Origin: Saccoglossus kowalevskii
Taxonomy: Eukaryota; Hemichordata; Enteropneusta; Harrimaniidae
Length of the DNA: 45,311 bases
Direction of reading: 5' to 3'
Assembly (NCBI RefSeq): GCF_000003605.2
Contig: NW_003124900.1
Span: forward strand, 94,925 to 140,235
A model generated the notes under the pieces. That model was given only the letters and a program-made list of their open reading frames with translations, was not told the DNA's origin and made no database searches. Below are positions 20,066 through 29,440 of the stretch, in pieces. Each line of letters begins with the position of its first letter. The first letter of the stretch is position 1. The position numbers were made by a program, and so were the translations under genes.

Positions 20066-21125
20066 TCTGAAACATCACTGTCCTAGTGAGACAAAAAATA
20101 ATATATATGTGCTATAAAATATAGATACATATATCGGCGCAGACCAACTGTCGGCTTTCCCTTGCAGTGGCAACAAACAAAATAGATTACACTGACTGAA
20201 CAACACCTTTGTTCTTGACAACTGACTTCCACTGTCTATAATACATTTGAGTGACACCACCAGACAGGCACATTTGCTACGCGAGAGGGACTGAAGCATA
20301 ACAGTTTACAGTGGCGACTGTCACAAGGTTCCAAAATACATATGTAATTTCAGATCATAGTAATGTAATTATTATAAAATTAATTCCATGAAGCATGCAC
20401 ATTTACAATGATAAATATAACCTGGGCAGAATAATCCCAGCAACGAATTGTGTTGAGTACGTGGGACGTCGATTCCCTACTCAAAGTGAAATGCACGTAC
20501 GTCTGCTAATTTTAAGTGGAGTAATAAGGACGCCACCAATGTCAACGAACCAACTAATTGCTTACTGAAAAGGATCTACATGCTAATTGTCTGTTATTCT
20601 AATTCATACATGGTATTTAATGAATGGAAAATCTATTGTCAACGTCTTTCCTGCCACGCAGTTGCTGAGTGTGCACATCATTCATACGTCGGAAGGCCCG
20701 GCTCTATTATCTTTTGTTAAGAAATCGCCATGGATGCAGTCTTCTGGTGGATGTCACCAATACAAATATAACATCTCTTATCTTTTCCTAATTTTTTTGG
20801 TTTATTGTTATGTTATCAAAATCCCAATAAGGATACAAATTCAATAAATACTATTATTATACATCTGTCATCGTAACGCCATAAGTTATAGCGTGTCATA
20901 TCTTTGTGATATTTTACGGGATATTTTAATTCTACCATATTAGGAAATGCCAATTTCAAATATGGTATGATTACACATGTAAGCGTCCTGTAATAATAAA
21001 AACAAACATGACTGCAACTAGGGTTTGACCGGACTCCACACAAAGAAGTTCGCTGATTCTGTTCTAAACATTTTGAATTTTGGCATTCCCATGGTGTATT
21101 CTTGGAAGAAAGATATATAATAATA
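20066..21125. other. 5' flank of the ten-exon gene and adjoining spacer
   Basis: The minus-strand ATG at 20065 is preceded by GTGATGTTTCAGA, which could be a splice acceptor for an upstream 5' UTR exon. The promoter should lie to the right, perhaps around 20200-20560, where the sequence is less AT-rich (GTACGTGGGACGTCGATTCC). No TATA box stands out. No other gene is supportable here. Confidence 0.4.
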
Positions 21126-21258
21126 AGGTTATTACGAGGATACCTCAAAATATGCACTCAGACAGTGCACCGTTGCATCGACCTCCGCTGCGTGACAGTC
21201 GATAATCCTGCTGTACTGTCTTCGTGCATACTTTGAGGTATCCTTGTAATAACCTCAT
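21126..21258. mobile_element. 133-bp foldback element with about 35-bp inverted ends
   Basis: The left end AGGTTATTACGAGGATACC, continuing CTCAAAATATGCAC, matches the inverse of the right end (TGCATACTTTGAGGTATCC, TTGTAATAACCT) with three mismatches. The central 55 bases (CGTTGCATCGACCTCCGC and onward) are G+C-rich. There is no coding potential. Flanks are AT-rich, and a TA or longer duplication cannot be separated from the local sequence. Confidence 0.8.
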
Positions 21259-23499
21259 AATTATTATTATCAAATGTTATATTGAATATTAATATTGAGT
21301 ATATAAAACAAAAAATTATAAATTTGTATTATTAAGTATTACAAAAAATTATATGGGGTAAAACAAAACAATGAATGAAGATGTATGTGTCTGGATTGTT
21401 TTACTTTAAAAAATGAGATGACCTAGCTCCTTGACACAGTGGTACCAATCCTCTATGCTGTGTTGAGAACCTTTTGAGGCACTGCTTTGGTTACCACTCA
21501 CTGAGTCTCCGATGTGAGATTGGTGTTTGCTTAAACCGTCTTATTATTATTATGGCTTTTTCCATCAAATACAATTTTCCATGATAAATAAAGATCATCA
21601 CCAAGTGGTTGTCCACATTGGTATTCATGTCTAGTTAGTCTAAATATTTTTAACAGATTAAGGTCAACAACTTTTAAATAATTTTCATCTACGATTGTAT
21701 TGTTTTCCACTTCACACCTAGCATGCAAATATATGGCATCCTGTTATGTTGACAGGGCATATGCTTCAAATGATGTACTTGCAAGCCCCAGAATGCCTTT
21801 AGAAGATGAAAAATTGACAAATGGGATAAATAAGATATCAAATTCATGACCCTGCAATATCAGAGTTATTAAACAGTATTTTTTTTTTCTAAACCTGTCA
21901 TTACACTCGTTTAAAGAATGTGAAATTTCCAGGGTCATTATTATTATTATTATTATACCACATTGTACGGGGGGTGTTCGAAACAGGTATTATACACATG
22001 CTGTGTATGCTTTTATGAATCCCATATCGAGCTGGATGCGGTCGTACGACCACTGCCCTTCAAATCAAATTTATCAAGTGAAATGTACGCACAGTGCTTT
22101 TGCTGGGCTAGAATTCTAAATCGCTGATCAAATTACCAGAACATACTATTTTGTTTACAATATTTGCCTACAAAATGTCATGACGTCAGCTGTTCTCATA
22201 GTTTTGTTGTAGTTTGTATTGGAGGTATTTTGATTGCTACTGGGTGATCAGGTTTCGTGGTCATCTCCCACGACGTGTGAAATAACCTTACAACTGCGAT
22301 AAAAATGGGCTTCAGCGAAACCAAGAGGACTACAGAACTGCAGTTAGTCATACATTTGAAAAAACCCCACCCCATCACTATTAAACCTGAACCTTAACAC
22401 TCTAGCCATTCAATGTACATGTAATTGTATACCCCCCCCCCCCCGTTCAACTATATGCGTCTTGAAGATAGAGCATATATAAATTAAAATGAGAGACGGG
22501 ACATAATGAGCAGGATTATGATTAGAGTCAGGGAGCTTCAATCACTCGGTACAGCTTTTAAAATTTTCTGTGGTCGGGGCTATGATAAAACACTAAAATG
22601 GGCTTGACGTATTTTTTAAACCGTGGCTGAAACGCTCGTAAAAAAAACTAAAACAAAAATTGTCTGAAGCTCCACGTCACGTAACGTCGCTAGACTGATT
22701 TTATAGAGTGACCAGGTGACCAGACACGCGCTAAAAACTGTACAGTGTGCATGTTCTATTAACCAAGAGTGTTGATCACACATACACACACACAGTGAAG
22801 TTTGTTTACAATCACAATGGCGGTTTATTGGAAGAGGGGACATTCAATCCATAAACACCATAGTTTGACGGCGGGAGTCACGACGAGAGTTTCTACGCAA
22901 ACTTGGACAGTGATCTACTCACTTGTGATATACCGAATCGCATCGAGCTCCTTCTTCAGCCACAGTCCCGCTAGTCACCGAAACATGGCTTCCTTTCTCA
23001 CAAAATTAGCGGATTTTGACCTACGCAGTTATCCAAATGGCTGAACGACAATCGCCATGTTGAACAGTTACATCACTGATGTCATGACAACGACGCCTTT
23101 AGATAGCGCCATCTATGAGATTATTTCATTTCTTTCGTTTTTATTTCTTTTCGACATCTGTCTCAATATTTCACGGTTTCGTGTCGATTCATCCACCTCT
23201 GCTGGAACATTATACCTAGAAAATTAAAGATGCTCAATGATCAATACATGGCCGATTCCATATCTCTAACTGATGTAGGAAGCATTAGCAAATTTCTATG
23301 ACAAGTAATAACACTTATCGAGTCCACTGATTTCTTTAGCGAAATAATACAACACAAATATGATCTGAGACAGAAACATCCCATTACAATTTTGCATTAC
23401 GTTTGCATGTGCCCCGTCATCTAATAACAATAAACTTTTATTTAACGAGGGTAACATAGTAAGTTTCGACTTATCTTCCCTTTGTCCGCAAAAAATACA
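21259..23499. other. Non-coding spacer with microsatellites
   Basis: It holds (ATT)n near 21943-21956, a C-run of about 12 near 22433 and a short (CA)n near 22783-22795. Two abutting minus-strand frames (21938-21744 and 21728-21531) share one frame across a single stop and have mixed, protein-like composition (HEYQCGQPLGDD). They might be a decayed exon, but I cannot name a family. Near 22818 there is CACAATGGCGG, a YY1-like initiator context, followed by an 80-codon plus-strand frame without recognisable domains. Confidence 0.4.
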
Positions 23500-23504
23500 C
23501 AAGA

Positions 23505-23700
23505 GATTTCCTAATATACGCTGATGATACTAATTTATTTGATTCCCACGAGAACATTAAGCAATTAGAAACGATTGTAAATGAAGAAATAGCTTATGTT
23601 AACAAGTGGTTCCGGCAAATTGAACAAACTTTCTATGAAAAAAACTTAATTACATGTTAATGGGAACTACTAAAAACTACAAGTTTAGTTTAATCCAGTA
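23505..23700 (+). pseudogene. Non-LTR retrotransposon reverse transcriptase fragment, frameshifted
   Basis: The plus strand reads FLIYADDTNLFDSHENIKQL, carrying the YADD catalytic box of reverse transcriptase motif C, followed by a VNEEIAYVNKWF helix typical of jockey/CR1/L2-like elements. The frame then shifts around 23615-23640 and stops. Nothing upstream in the same orientation is clearly RT, so this is a short internal relic. Confidence 0.75.
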
Positions 23701-24185
23701 TTACGAGCCACTGGCCCGAAATAAGTACAGTTACATAATACATGATGTACATGAAAAATTCTGACACTCAAGAAGAAATAAAATAAATAAATATATAATT
23801 AAGTTAGTAGTGTAGGACGGCAAACGCCAGCTGATTCAGGCAATTGGGATAAAATGCTTGCTCTTTTTTTCCATTGCAAGAAAGATAAATTTAGTGAGAT
23901 TGCGCAGAACAATTATGTTATTGGATTGCATCAGCAAAGAAAATTGCAAGTGGGTCGGATATTCATAATAATATTTTACAATATATTTACTTCTAAGGTC
24001 ACTGTACAGAGGGCATATCAGACAAAAATGGTATTCATCCTCAATTTTAGTATGGGTAGGCCAACAACATTCACAAATTGTGAACTCCCTAAAAATTTGT
24101 TGGTGGCGATTAAGATCATGAGCTGAAACCCGTAATTTGGACAAAGACTTTCTAAGGTGCATTTGATCATAGACCTTAGAAAGAG
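23700..24185 (-). pseudogene. 3' end of a non-LTR retrotransposon (RT C-terminus), opposite strand
   Basis: The minus-strand frame 24162-23836 gives an RT C-terminal domain: LSKLRVSAHDLN, then CECC, then KIEDEYHFCLICPLY (the Cys-x2-Cys...His-x3-Cys pattern common at the end of jockey/L2-like ORF2), and a closing NLTKFIFLAMEKK. It stops at 23836, and the following 130 bases resemble a 3' UTR. It is truncated at the 5' side near 24185. It lies tail-to-tail with the plus-strand RT fragment ending near 23700. Confidence 0.8.
24148..24183. repeat. Perfect 11-bp hairpin at the RT fragment junction
   Basis: CTTTCTAAGGT (24148-24158) and ACCTTAGAAAG (24173-24183) form a stem with a 14-base loop. The right arm is part of a 26-27 base direct repeat, CATAGACCTTAGAAAGAG and onward, found again at 24684-24709. 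Confidence 0.7.
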
Positions 24186-24709
24186 AAGGTCAATCAAACG
24201 GGAGTTTTATGTGTTTTGTACCCGTGGTTTATATACCACCACGTGACCACGATTTAACTAACTTGTACCACGGCTGTTGCAGTTGGGGGAGGTTTCGCCC
24301 AATCAAATCGTCGTGTTTTTTTTTTTTAATACACGTAGTCTAATCTGTAGTAAATTTGTCGCATATATATATACAGCAATTGATGTCACTAGGACCAGAA
24401 AGAAATTGTGATAAATACAAACTTCGAAGTATTCACAATATTTTAAACACTTTCATGCTTCGTAGTTATCGGTAGAATTGCATATAGTCTCTTGTTTATT
24501 TGTTGGTAATCTTTTCAATAAAATAAAATATGTGAGTGTATAAATGGCGTAAGCCGGCTTTCGTGATAACCTGGCTTTCGCTATTTATACACTCTCATAT
24601 TATTTTATTTTATTGTCAAAAAAACATGAAGGCTAAGTTGTCGGTAGGCTTTGATAGCATATGCCCGCTATAACCAGTTCAAGCATAGACCTTAGAAAGA
24701 GAGGTCAAT
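24168..24709. other. About 540-bp segment bounded by 26-bp direct repeats and holding a large palindrome
   Basis: CATAGACCTTAGAAAGAG(A)AGGTCAAT occurs at 24168-24194 and 24684-24709 in the same orientation, differing by a one-base indel. Between them lies a palindrome at about 24519-24616: AATAAAATAAAATATGTGAG, GTGTATAAATGGC and their inverse arms around a short GC-rich centre. There is no coding capacity. It may be a foldback element or an insertion with an unusually long duplication; the class is undecided. Confidence 0.55.
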
Positions 24710-25006
24710 GGTTCAAGGCAGAGTGACAAACACCTCGGATTATGGCGTAGGCGTTACGCAGATGACGCTGAAAACATTTTGACAGTCGTTCATAACGACA
24801 ACTATGATTGTTATTGACGGCCCGCTTACAGTGGCACGGGGGGGGGGTCGCCCCTCCAAAATCAAAGTGAAACCCTTTGTGTCAGCAAAATTTGCCCCGC
24901 AAATGCAGGAAATAGCGTTTTAGAGGGTCTGGATTTCAACATTTTTAAGGGGAGCATGTCTCGGACCCCCTGGTAAGGTCGCGCCTTCAGCACAAGGTTG
25001 GTAAGA

Positions 25007-25094
25007 AGATCTCGCCCCTCCATACAAGATCTCGCCCCTCCATACAAGATCTCGCCCCTCCATACAAGATCTCGCCCCTCCATACAAGATTTCG
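25007..25094. repeat. 20-bp tandem repeat, 4 perfect units plus partial
   Basis: The unit GATCTCGCCCCTCCATACAA is repeated head to tail without mismatch at 25009-25088, with a diverged partial fifth unit (GATTTCGTGCC). Identity among units indicates recent expansion. Frames through it are open on both strands only because of the repeat. Confidence 0.95.
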
Positions 25095-25615
25095 TGCCGT
25101 CGCCTCTGGCTTATAATCACTTGTGTGTGTGTTTGTTTTTTTCCCTAGGCCAAATTCCTCCAAACTTGGCAGGTAAATAACACATTTACTCTAGTTAGGT
25201 GGTAAAATCTGAAACAAAATCTTGGTCCACTGTTGATTTTTGAATACCTTTGCGCCAAATGTATCTCCTCTTATCAGCCTTGTAGTAAAAACCTTGGGTA
25301 TATCTCATTCTACTTAGCTTGGGTATGGGCCTAAAATTACTATTTGTTTTTTTGATATATTTTTTCATTGCCGAGAAATTTGACCTCGAATACCTCGGAG
25401 TATTTTTGCCAGGAAGGGCTTTTTGCCTTTTCTGTGATTTTTATTGGGGGCAATATTGATCGAACATGACAGTTAGGTCAACTAAACTCTTTGCAGTTTG
25501 CCTATCTTGCGATGCTCAGATATTTTTTTGTGTCATTTTTAGCTCCTGTGTGCAAAACACAAGTGGGGAATATGCGGTTACTCTACCTGTCTGTATGTGT
25601 ACAATAACATCTCCC

Positions 25616-25747
25616 GAACCTAGAACACGAAGCCGGGGTATTTGAAACCAAAATTGTCATCTAACCGTTAGGCCGTCGCTGATTGGCTGCTTAGCTGGAA
25701 TGCCAATTTTTTGTTTTAAATACCCCCAAGGAAAGTGTTCCAGGTTC
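25616..25747. mobile_element. 132-bp foldback MITE, GAACCTAGAACAC ends
   Basis: GAACCTAGAACACGAAGCC with GGGGTATTTGAAACCAAAA on the left is matched by the inverse of the right arm (GGGGGTATTTAAAACAAAA and GAACCTGGAACAC), about 45 bases per arm. The loop holds CCGTTAGGCCGTCGCTGATT. A TTTTTAGCTCCTGTGTGC-type repeat end lies just to the left (25545-25615), so it may be nested in another element. Confidence 0.75.
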
Positions 25748-25944
25748 TTCGCGTAATTAGGTGTTCGTATGCAAGGGAATTTTCCACACAAAAACGACGA
25801 ATTGGGCCGAATTTTGTTATCGGTTGGCTTAATAAGACCCCAACGGACCGTATTTTTGTGAAAGATTGGTATTTTTGTCCTGATTTGTAGGAATCTGAAA
25901 AACGCGTTTCACGACTTGTCTCTTATTTCGTTTTATGCGTCATT

Positions 25945-25956
25945 CAAGATGGCGGC
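25945..25956 (+). promoter_or_regulatory. YY1-type site CAAGATGGCGGC
   Basis: This is an exact match to the well-known YY1 consensus AAGATGGCGGC, about 1.06 kb upstream of the GT31 start codon and within the first G+C-richer stretch before that gene. YY1 sites of this form are usual close to transcription starts in animals, so it could mark the promoter of the GT31 gene. The link is inferred. Confidence 0.5.
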
Positions 25957-27017
25957 CCCCATATAGTAAATATCGTATTTATGATACACAGTTTATGTTG
26001 AAGTTAAAAGTTCCGCCACAGAACTGTGCATTGGCAAACATGCCGTGCAACTGCTGTACTCCACAGACGGGATGACCTTCGTCGACAGCGGTTGTCGCTT
26101 AGCTGCACGCTACAACTTCGTGTGTGATGTCACTTGCTTGCTGGTCGTGGATTGACTGAATCTTGATTACCGGTTAAAATGTTGCTCTTTTGGCGTTGGT
26201 AATTTTTATTTGGAACTGAGTAACGCCGCAACGTCACCAGCAGAAACCTGGTATCTCGATGCTGATGGTTGCGGCTGCATAATAATCGCTGATTTTACTG
26301 CTGGTGGATCTTCTGAGAGCCCTTCAAGGTTTATAAAACTCAGTGTGCAGGTGGTCAATATACATTAAGTTCTCCCAATCGTAGTCCAAAATAAGTGACT
26401 GCCTAAAAGTACCATTACTGTTGTTCAAATTTCATTTCACTCGGCAAGTATATTCATGTACCCCAAGGGGAAAATATCGTACTTCTAAATATTGTTTATT
26501 CCGAAACACTGTACTCCTGAAGGGATTACTTTGTTTGCTCTCAGACCTCATTTGCATATGGGTTGTGGAAATACCGATTTTGATTTCAGGGACGAATCAA
26601 AATAAACTGCAGTACATATGTAATAAATGTCATTATTTTAAACAAATATATGTTAATATATGCAGGAATTTTATTTTCCCGATTTGATGATTAAATGGCG
26701 TAATTGGAAACAATATTTTGCGAAAGCCGCAGCGACACATAGGAGGACCCCAGTGAAAAATGTCACTGTACATTTCGCGATTTTTTAGCAGCTGCTGTAA
26801 TCTGTTGCATTTCCCGTCGCATGTCCATTTCACATTAATCGATATTCCCGATCAAATAATTTCTGTCCACGTAGCACTGTATTCATTAAAGTCGAGGACC
26901 GCGAGTACTACAAATCTGTGTAAGTTACCGTGACTTGAAACCATTCGTCTGCCTTCTTAGTTCAAAAACCGGGATTTGTTTAAGAAACACCGTTCCGATA
27001 TTTATTGTTGAGTACTA
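25957..27017 (+). promoter_or_regulatory. Probable promoter and 5' UTR of the GT31 gene
   Basis: About 1 kb without a credible coding exon. It is richer in G+C than the neighbouring spacer between 25990 and 26300 (CGTCGACAGCGGTTGTCGC, AACGCCGCAACGTCACC). A 5' UTR intron cannot be excluded. An in-frame TGA lies 12 bases before the ATG. Confidence 0.4.
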
Positions 27018-28307
27018 ATGAGTCTATTGGCTGCTTTACTGACGAATCCGTCATCAGTCTTCATGACGCGACGTCATCGACCTACTACGTCTCTCTACAT
27101 TGCCGTTGCTATAGCAATCATTATCTTCATCTACTACATCTTTCTCCAGAACGCCCGTGACCAGCGGGCACAACCATGGCAATCGGGTCCATCATTTGAT
27201 GCCGGCTTGGCGAGAGCCCAGGAAATGGAAGGAACCAGAAACACGGATATTTACGAAAAGAAAGAGGGTATCGAGAGATTGAAGATTGAAAAGAATATGA
27301 TCAAAGCAAGGGAACACAACATTAACCACCCCGATCAGGACCCCATCATTCCAGCCTTCAAACCAAATAAGCACATAAAACCGATCGAAAAATTCGACGA
27401 AAATGGTGAAGAAATTATGTATAAACGAGCAAACCCGAAAGACTTTGCCGTGAATTTAATTCATAGTCCTTACTACTTGGATTGCCTTGAACACCCAGTG
27501 CATACTATCGTTCTAGTTCAAAGTGAGCCAGATAATGTATCACAGCGCGTGGCGATCCGGCGTACTTGGGGGTTGCCTGGCAACATGCAGGTTTTCTCAA
27601 AATCGGACCCGAATAGATGGAAGGTCGTTTTTGTGATGGGGAATTCGTATGGAAATATCATATCCCAACACATCGTGGCTGAAGTTGAACGGTACGGTGA
27701 CATCATACAGGGAGACTTTGAAGATGCGGTGTACGAGGAGTCTCGGAAGACGGTGATTGGTCTGAAGTGGGCTGCCGAACATTTACCCAAAATGCACTGC
27801 GCCCCTGACTTTGTTTTAAAATCCGCGGACAACGTCTTCGTGAACATGCCCATCCTCGAACAGTGGTTAGAAAGTCATGTGCGCGGAAATAATGACGTTT
27901 ACATGGGGAAGATTCTTAAAGGAGACGTACCGATCCGGGACGAGGCGGATCCGCATTACGTTCCTTACGAAGACTTCGAACAGGACAGTTTTCCGGATAT
28001 TATTCAAGGTCCGGCATTTCTATTCTCGTTCGAGGTTGTACTAAGAATAGCCCCTCTGTTTAATGTCATCACCCCTATCGCAATGGAAGATTCCTATATT
28101 GGTCTGATTGCTCAGCAAATCGGCATATCACCTCAAAATAATGATCATTTCATAATGGTACGGCGCCCATCCAACCAGTGTCACTACAAGACTATGTTTT
28201 TTCTCTACGACGTCAAACCAACGGACCAGACGCATATTTTCAGAGTTGTTGAGAAGGCATACAATGCGAAAGAATGTCGCCAAATGAAACCTAGTTTAGA
28301 TTTATAA
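27018..28307 (+). CDS. GT31-family (beta-1,3-galactosyltransferase-like) type II membrane protein, single exon
   Basis: 429 residues in one exon, as is usual for animal beta-1,3-galactosyl/GlcNAc transferases, which act in the Golgi lumen. A basic N-tail (TRRHRP) precedes one membrane span (about 25-43), then a Lys/Glu-rich stem to about 150. Family landmarks follow: RVAIRRTWG (177-185), VVFVMGNS (203-210), YGDIIQGDFEDAVYEES (226-242), the DxD region at 269-276, GPAFLFS (331-337) and MEDSYIGLIAQQIGI (356-370). The normally acidic DDDVFVN box reads SADNVFVN, so two of three Asp are replaced, and the usual YPPYxxGxGY is only SFPDIIQGPAF. One sequon (N173-V-S). The ATG follows an in-frame TGA; Met16 is an alternative start. 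Family is secure; acceptor, donor and activity are not. Confidence 0.93.
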   Translation: MSLLAALLTNPSSVFMTRRHRPTTSLYIAVAIAIIIFIYYIFLQNARDQRAQPWQSGPSFDAGLARAQEMEGTRNTDIYEKKEGIERLKIEKNMIKAREHNINHPDQDPIIPAFKPNKHIKPIEKFDENGEEIMYKRANPKDFAVNLIHSPYYLDCLEHPVHTIVLVQSEPDNVSQRVAIRRTWGLPGNMQVFSKSDPNRWKVVFVMGNSYGNIISQHIVAEVERYGDIIQGDFEDAVYEESRKTVIGLKWAAEHLPKMHCAPDFVLKSADNVFVNMPILEQWLESHVRGNNDVYMGKILKGDVPIRDEADPHYVPYEDFEQDSFPDIIQGPAFLFSFEVVLRIAPLFNVITPIAMEDSYIGLIAQQIGISPQNNDHFIMVRRPSNQCHYKTMFFLYDVKPTDQTHIFRVVEKAYNAKECRQMKPSLDL

Positions 28308-29440
28308 ATCCGCCCTTTTTACCCTGACCGATCATTATTAGATGAAGGGAAGTTATATGATGGGTGGGGGTGGGATGTGGGTGTCTGTCCAGGCGTTGTT
28401 GTTGTCGTTGTTATTATTGTTGCTGCTGTTTGTGTTGCTGTTGCTCACAAATGTTTGTTGTTGTTCAGTTGTTGTTGTTGTTGTTGTTAGTCTCTTTGCC
28501 AAGTTCAATTGTGGCATATGCTGTTGTATTTATATTTTTTATTAAGGTGAAATTTTATCTAAAATTGCCATGTTCTTGTGATTACAATAATTCCAACAGT
28601 TGTTTTATCTGATAAAGTAGGCATATACAGTATGTTTATTTCATATTGTAGTATAAATCATTTACCTCCTTTCCACTAAAGCGCTGCAAGTACTTTTCTT
28701 TCCAAATAATTAGTATCATTTCTTTAGTATTTGGGAACTTTTATATAATTTATGTTCTATTATTCAATAAGGAACCCTGGGATTAATACAGTGTGTGTAT
28801 TAATTGAGGAAATGAATATTTTTGTTATGCAATTACCATCGTCGCTCCTAGCAACCGCTATGTGGTTGACATTATTTTTTTGAGTCAAATTCATGCGATT
28901 TGCACCCATCATAGCGGCCTGTAATTACCAAAAGTATGCAGTTGTCAATGAATACATTTTGTGTATTGCATTATCACTTTTGAGGAGGAAAAAAATAAAA
29001 AAAAGTTAAAATTGATGCACTTCGCGAAATTGGTCCACCTATGTTCACACAGTCAAAAATGTTTATGTTTATATAAGCCACAGTCACGGTCCACTGACGT
29101 AATCTTTAGGGGATGACCATTTGAATTATGTGGGGGTTGCTGGAAGTTTTGTTGCGTCCTCTTTGAGTTGCTAAAACTGTATGTCCACCACTTTTGGGGT
29201 GAACATGTGTATATTACATGTGTATATGTGTACCTTATCCCATGACAGCCAAACAAATTAGCGCATTACGTATGTCGACCTCAATCCGGGTACTTTCTCA
29301 CGAAATTATTTCTTTTAGCTGTAAATTTATATCAATAACTTGTCAAGGAAACACATTACACAGCAGTGTTCATAAAATAACTAGTTTGTCATGCCTGCTT
29401 TCACTATTTGTCTATCTTTTTGGAGAGAAAACTAGGATCT
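28308..29440. other. 3' region of the GT31 gene and spacer
   Basis: The GTT-rich microsatellite at 28390-28490 probably lies in the 3' UTR. An AATAAA at 28994-28999 (690 bases after the stop) could be the polyadenylation signal. A CTAAAACTGTATGTCCACCAC-type segment near 29172-29200 resembles 31665-31695 and may be the end of a repeat family. No gene seen. Confidence 0.4.
28391..28490 (+). repeat. (GTT)n / (TTG)n imperfect microsatellite
   Basis: About 100 bases of GTT with interruptions (GTC, GCT, ATT), including six uninterrupted GTT units near 28468-28486. It starts about 85 bases after the GT31 stop codon. Open frames here give poly-L, poly-V or poly-C and are artefacts of the repeat. Confidence 0.9.

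Noticed and set aside
21968-21985. GTTCGAAAC, resembling a tRNA T-loop
   Set aside because: No acceptor stem, D arm or anticodon arm can be folded around it.
23854-24126. 90-codon plus-strand frame
   Set aside because: It is the complement of the minus-strand RT C-terminal domain, which has recognisable motifs.
24998-25180. Open frames through the 20-bp array
   Set aside because: Repeat-derived, open on both strands, with no independent coding signal.
27192-27853. Minus-strand frames opposite the GT31 gene
   Set aside because: Antisense shadows; the plus-strand frame has clear family motifs throughout.
28342-28612. 67- and 82-codon Leu/Val/Cys-rich frames
   Set aside because: Translation of the GTT microsatellite in alternative frames.
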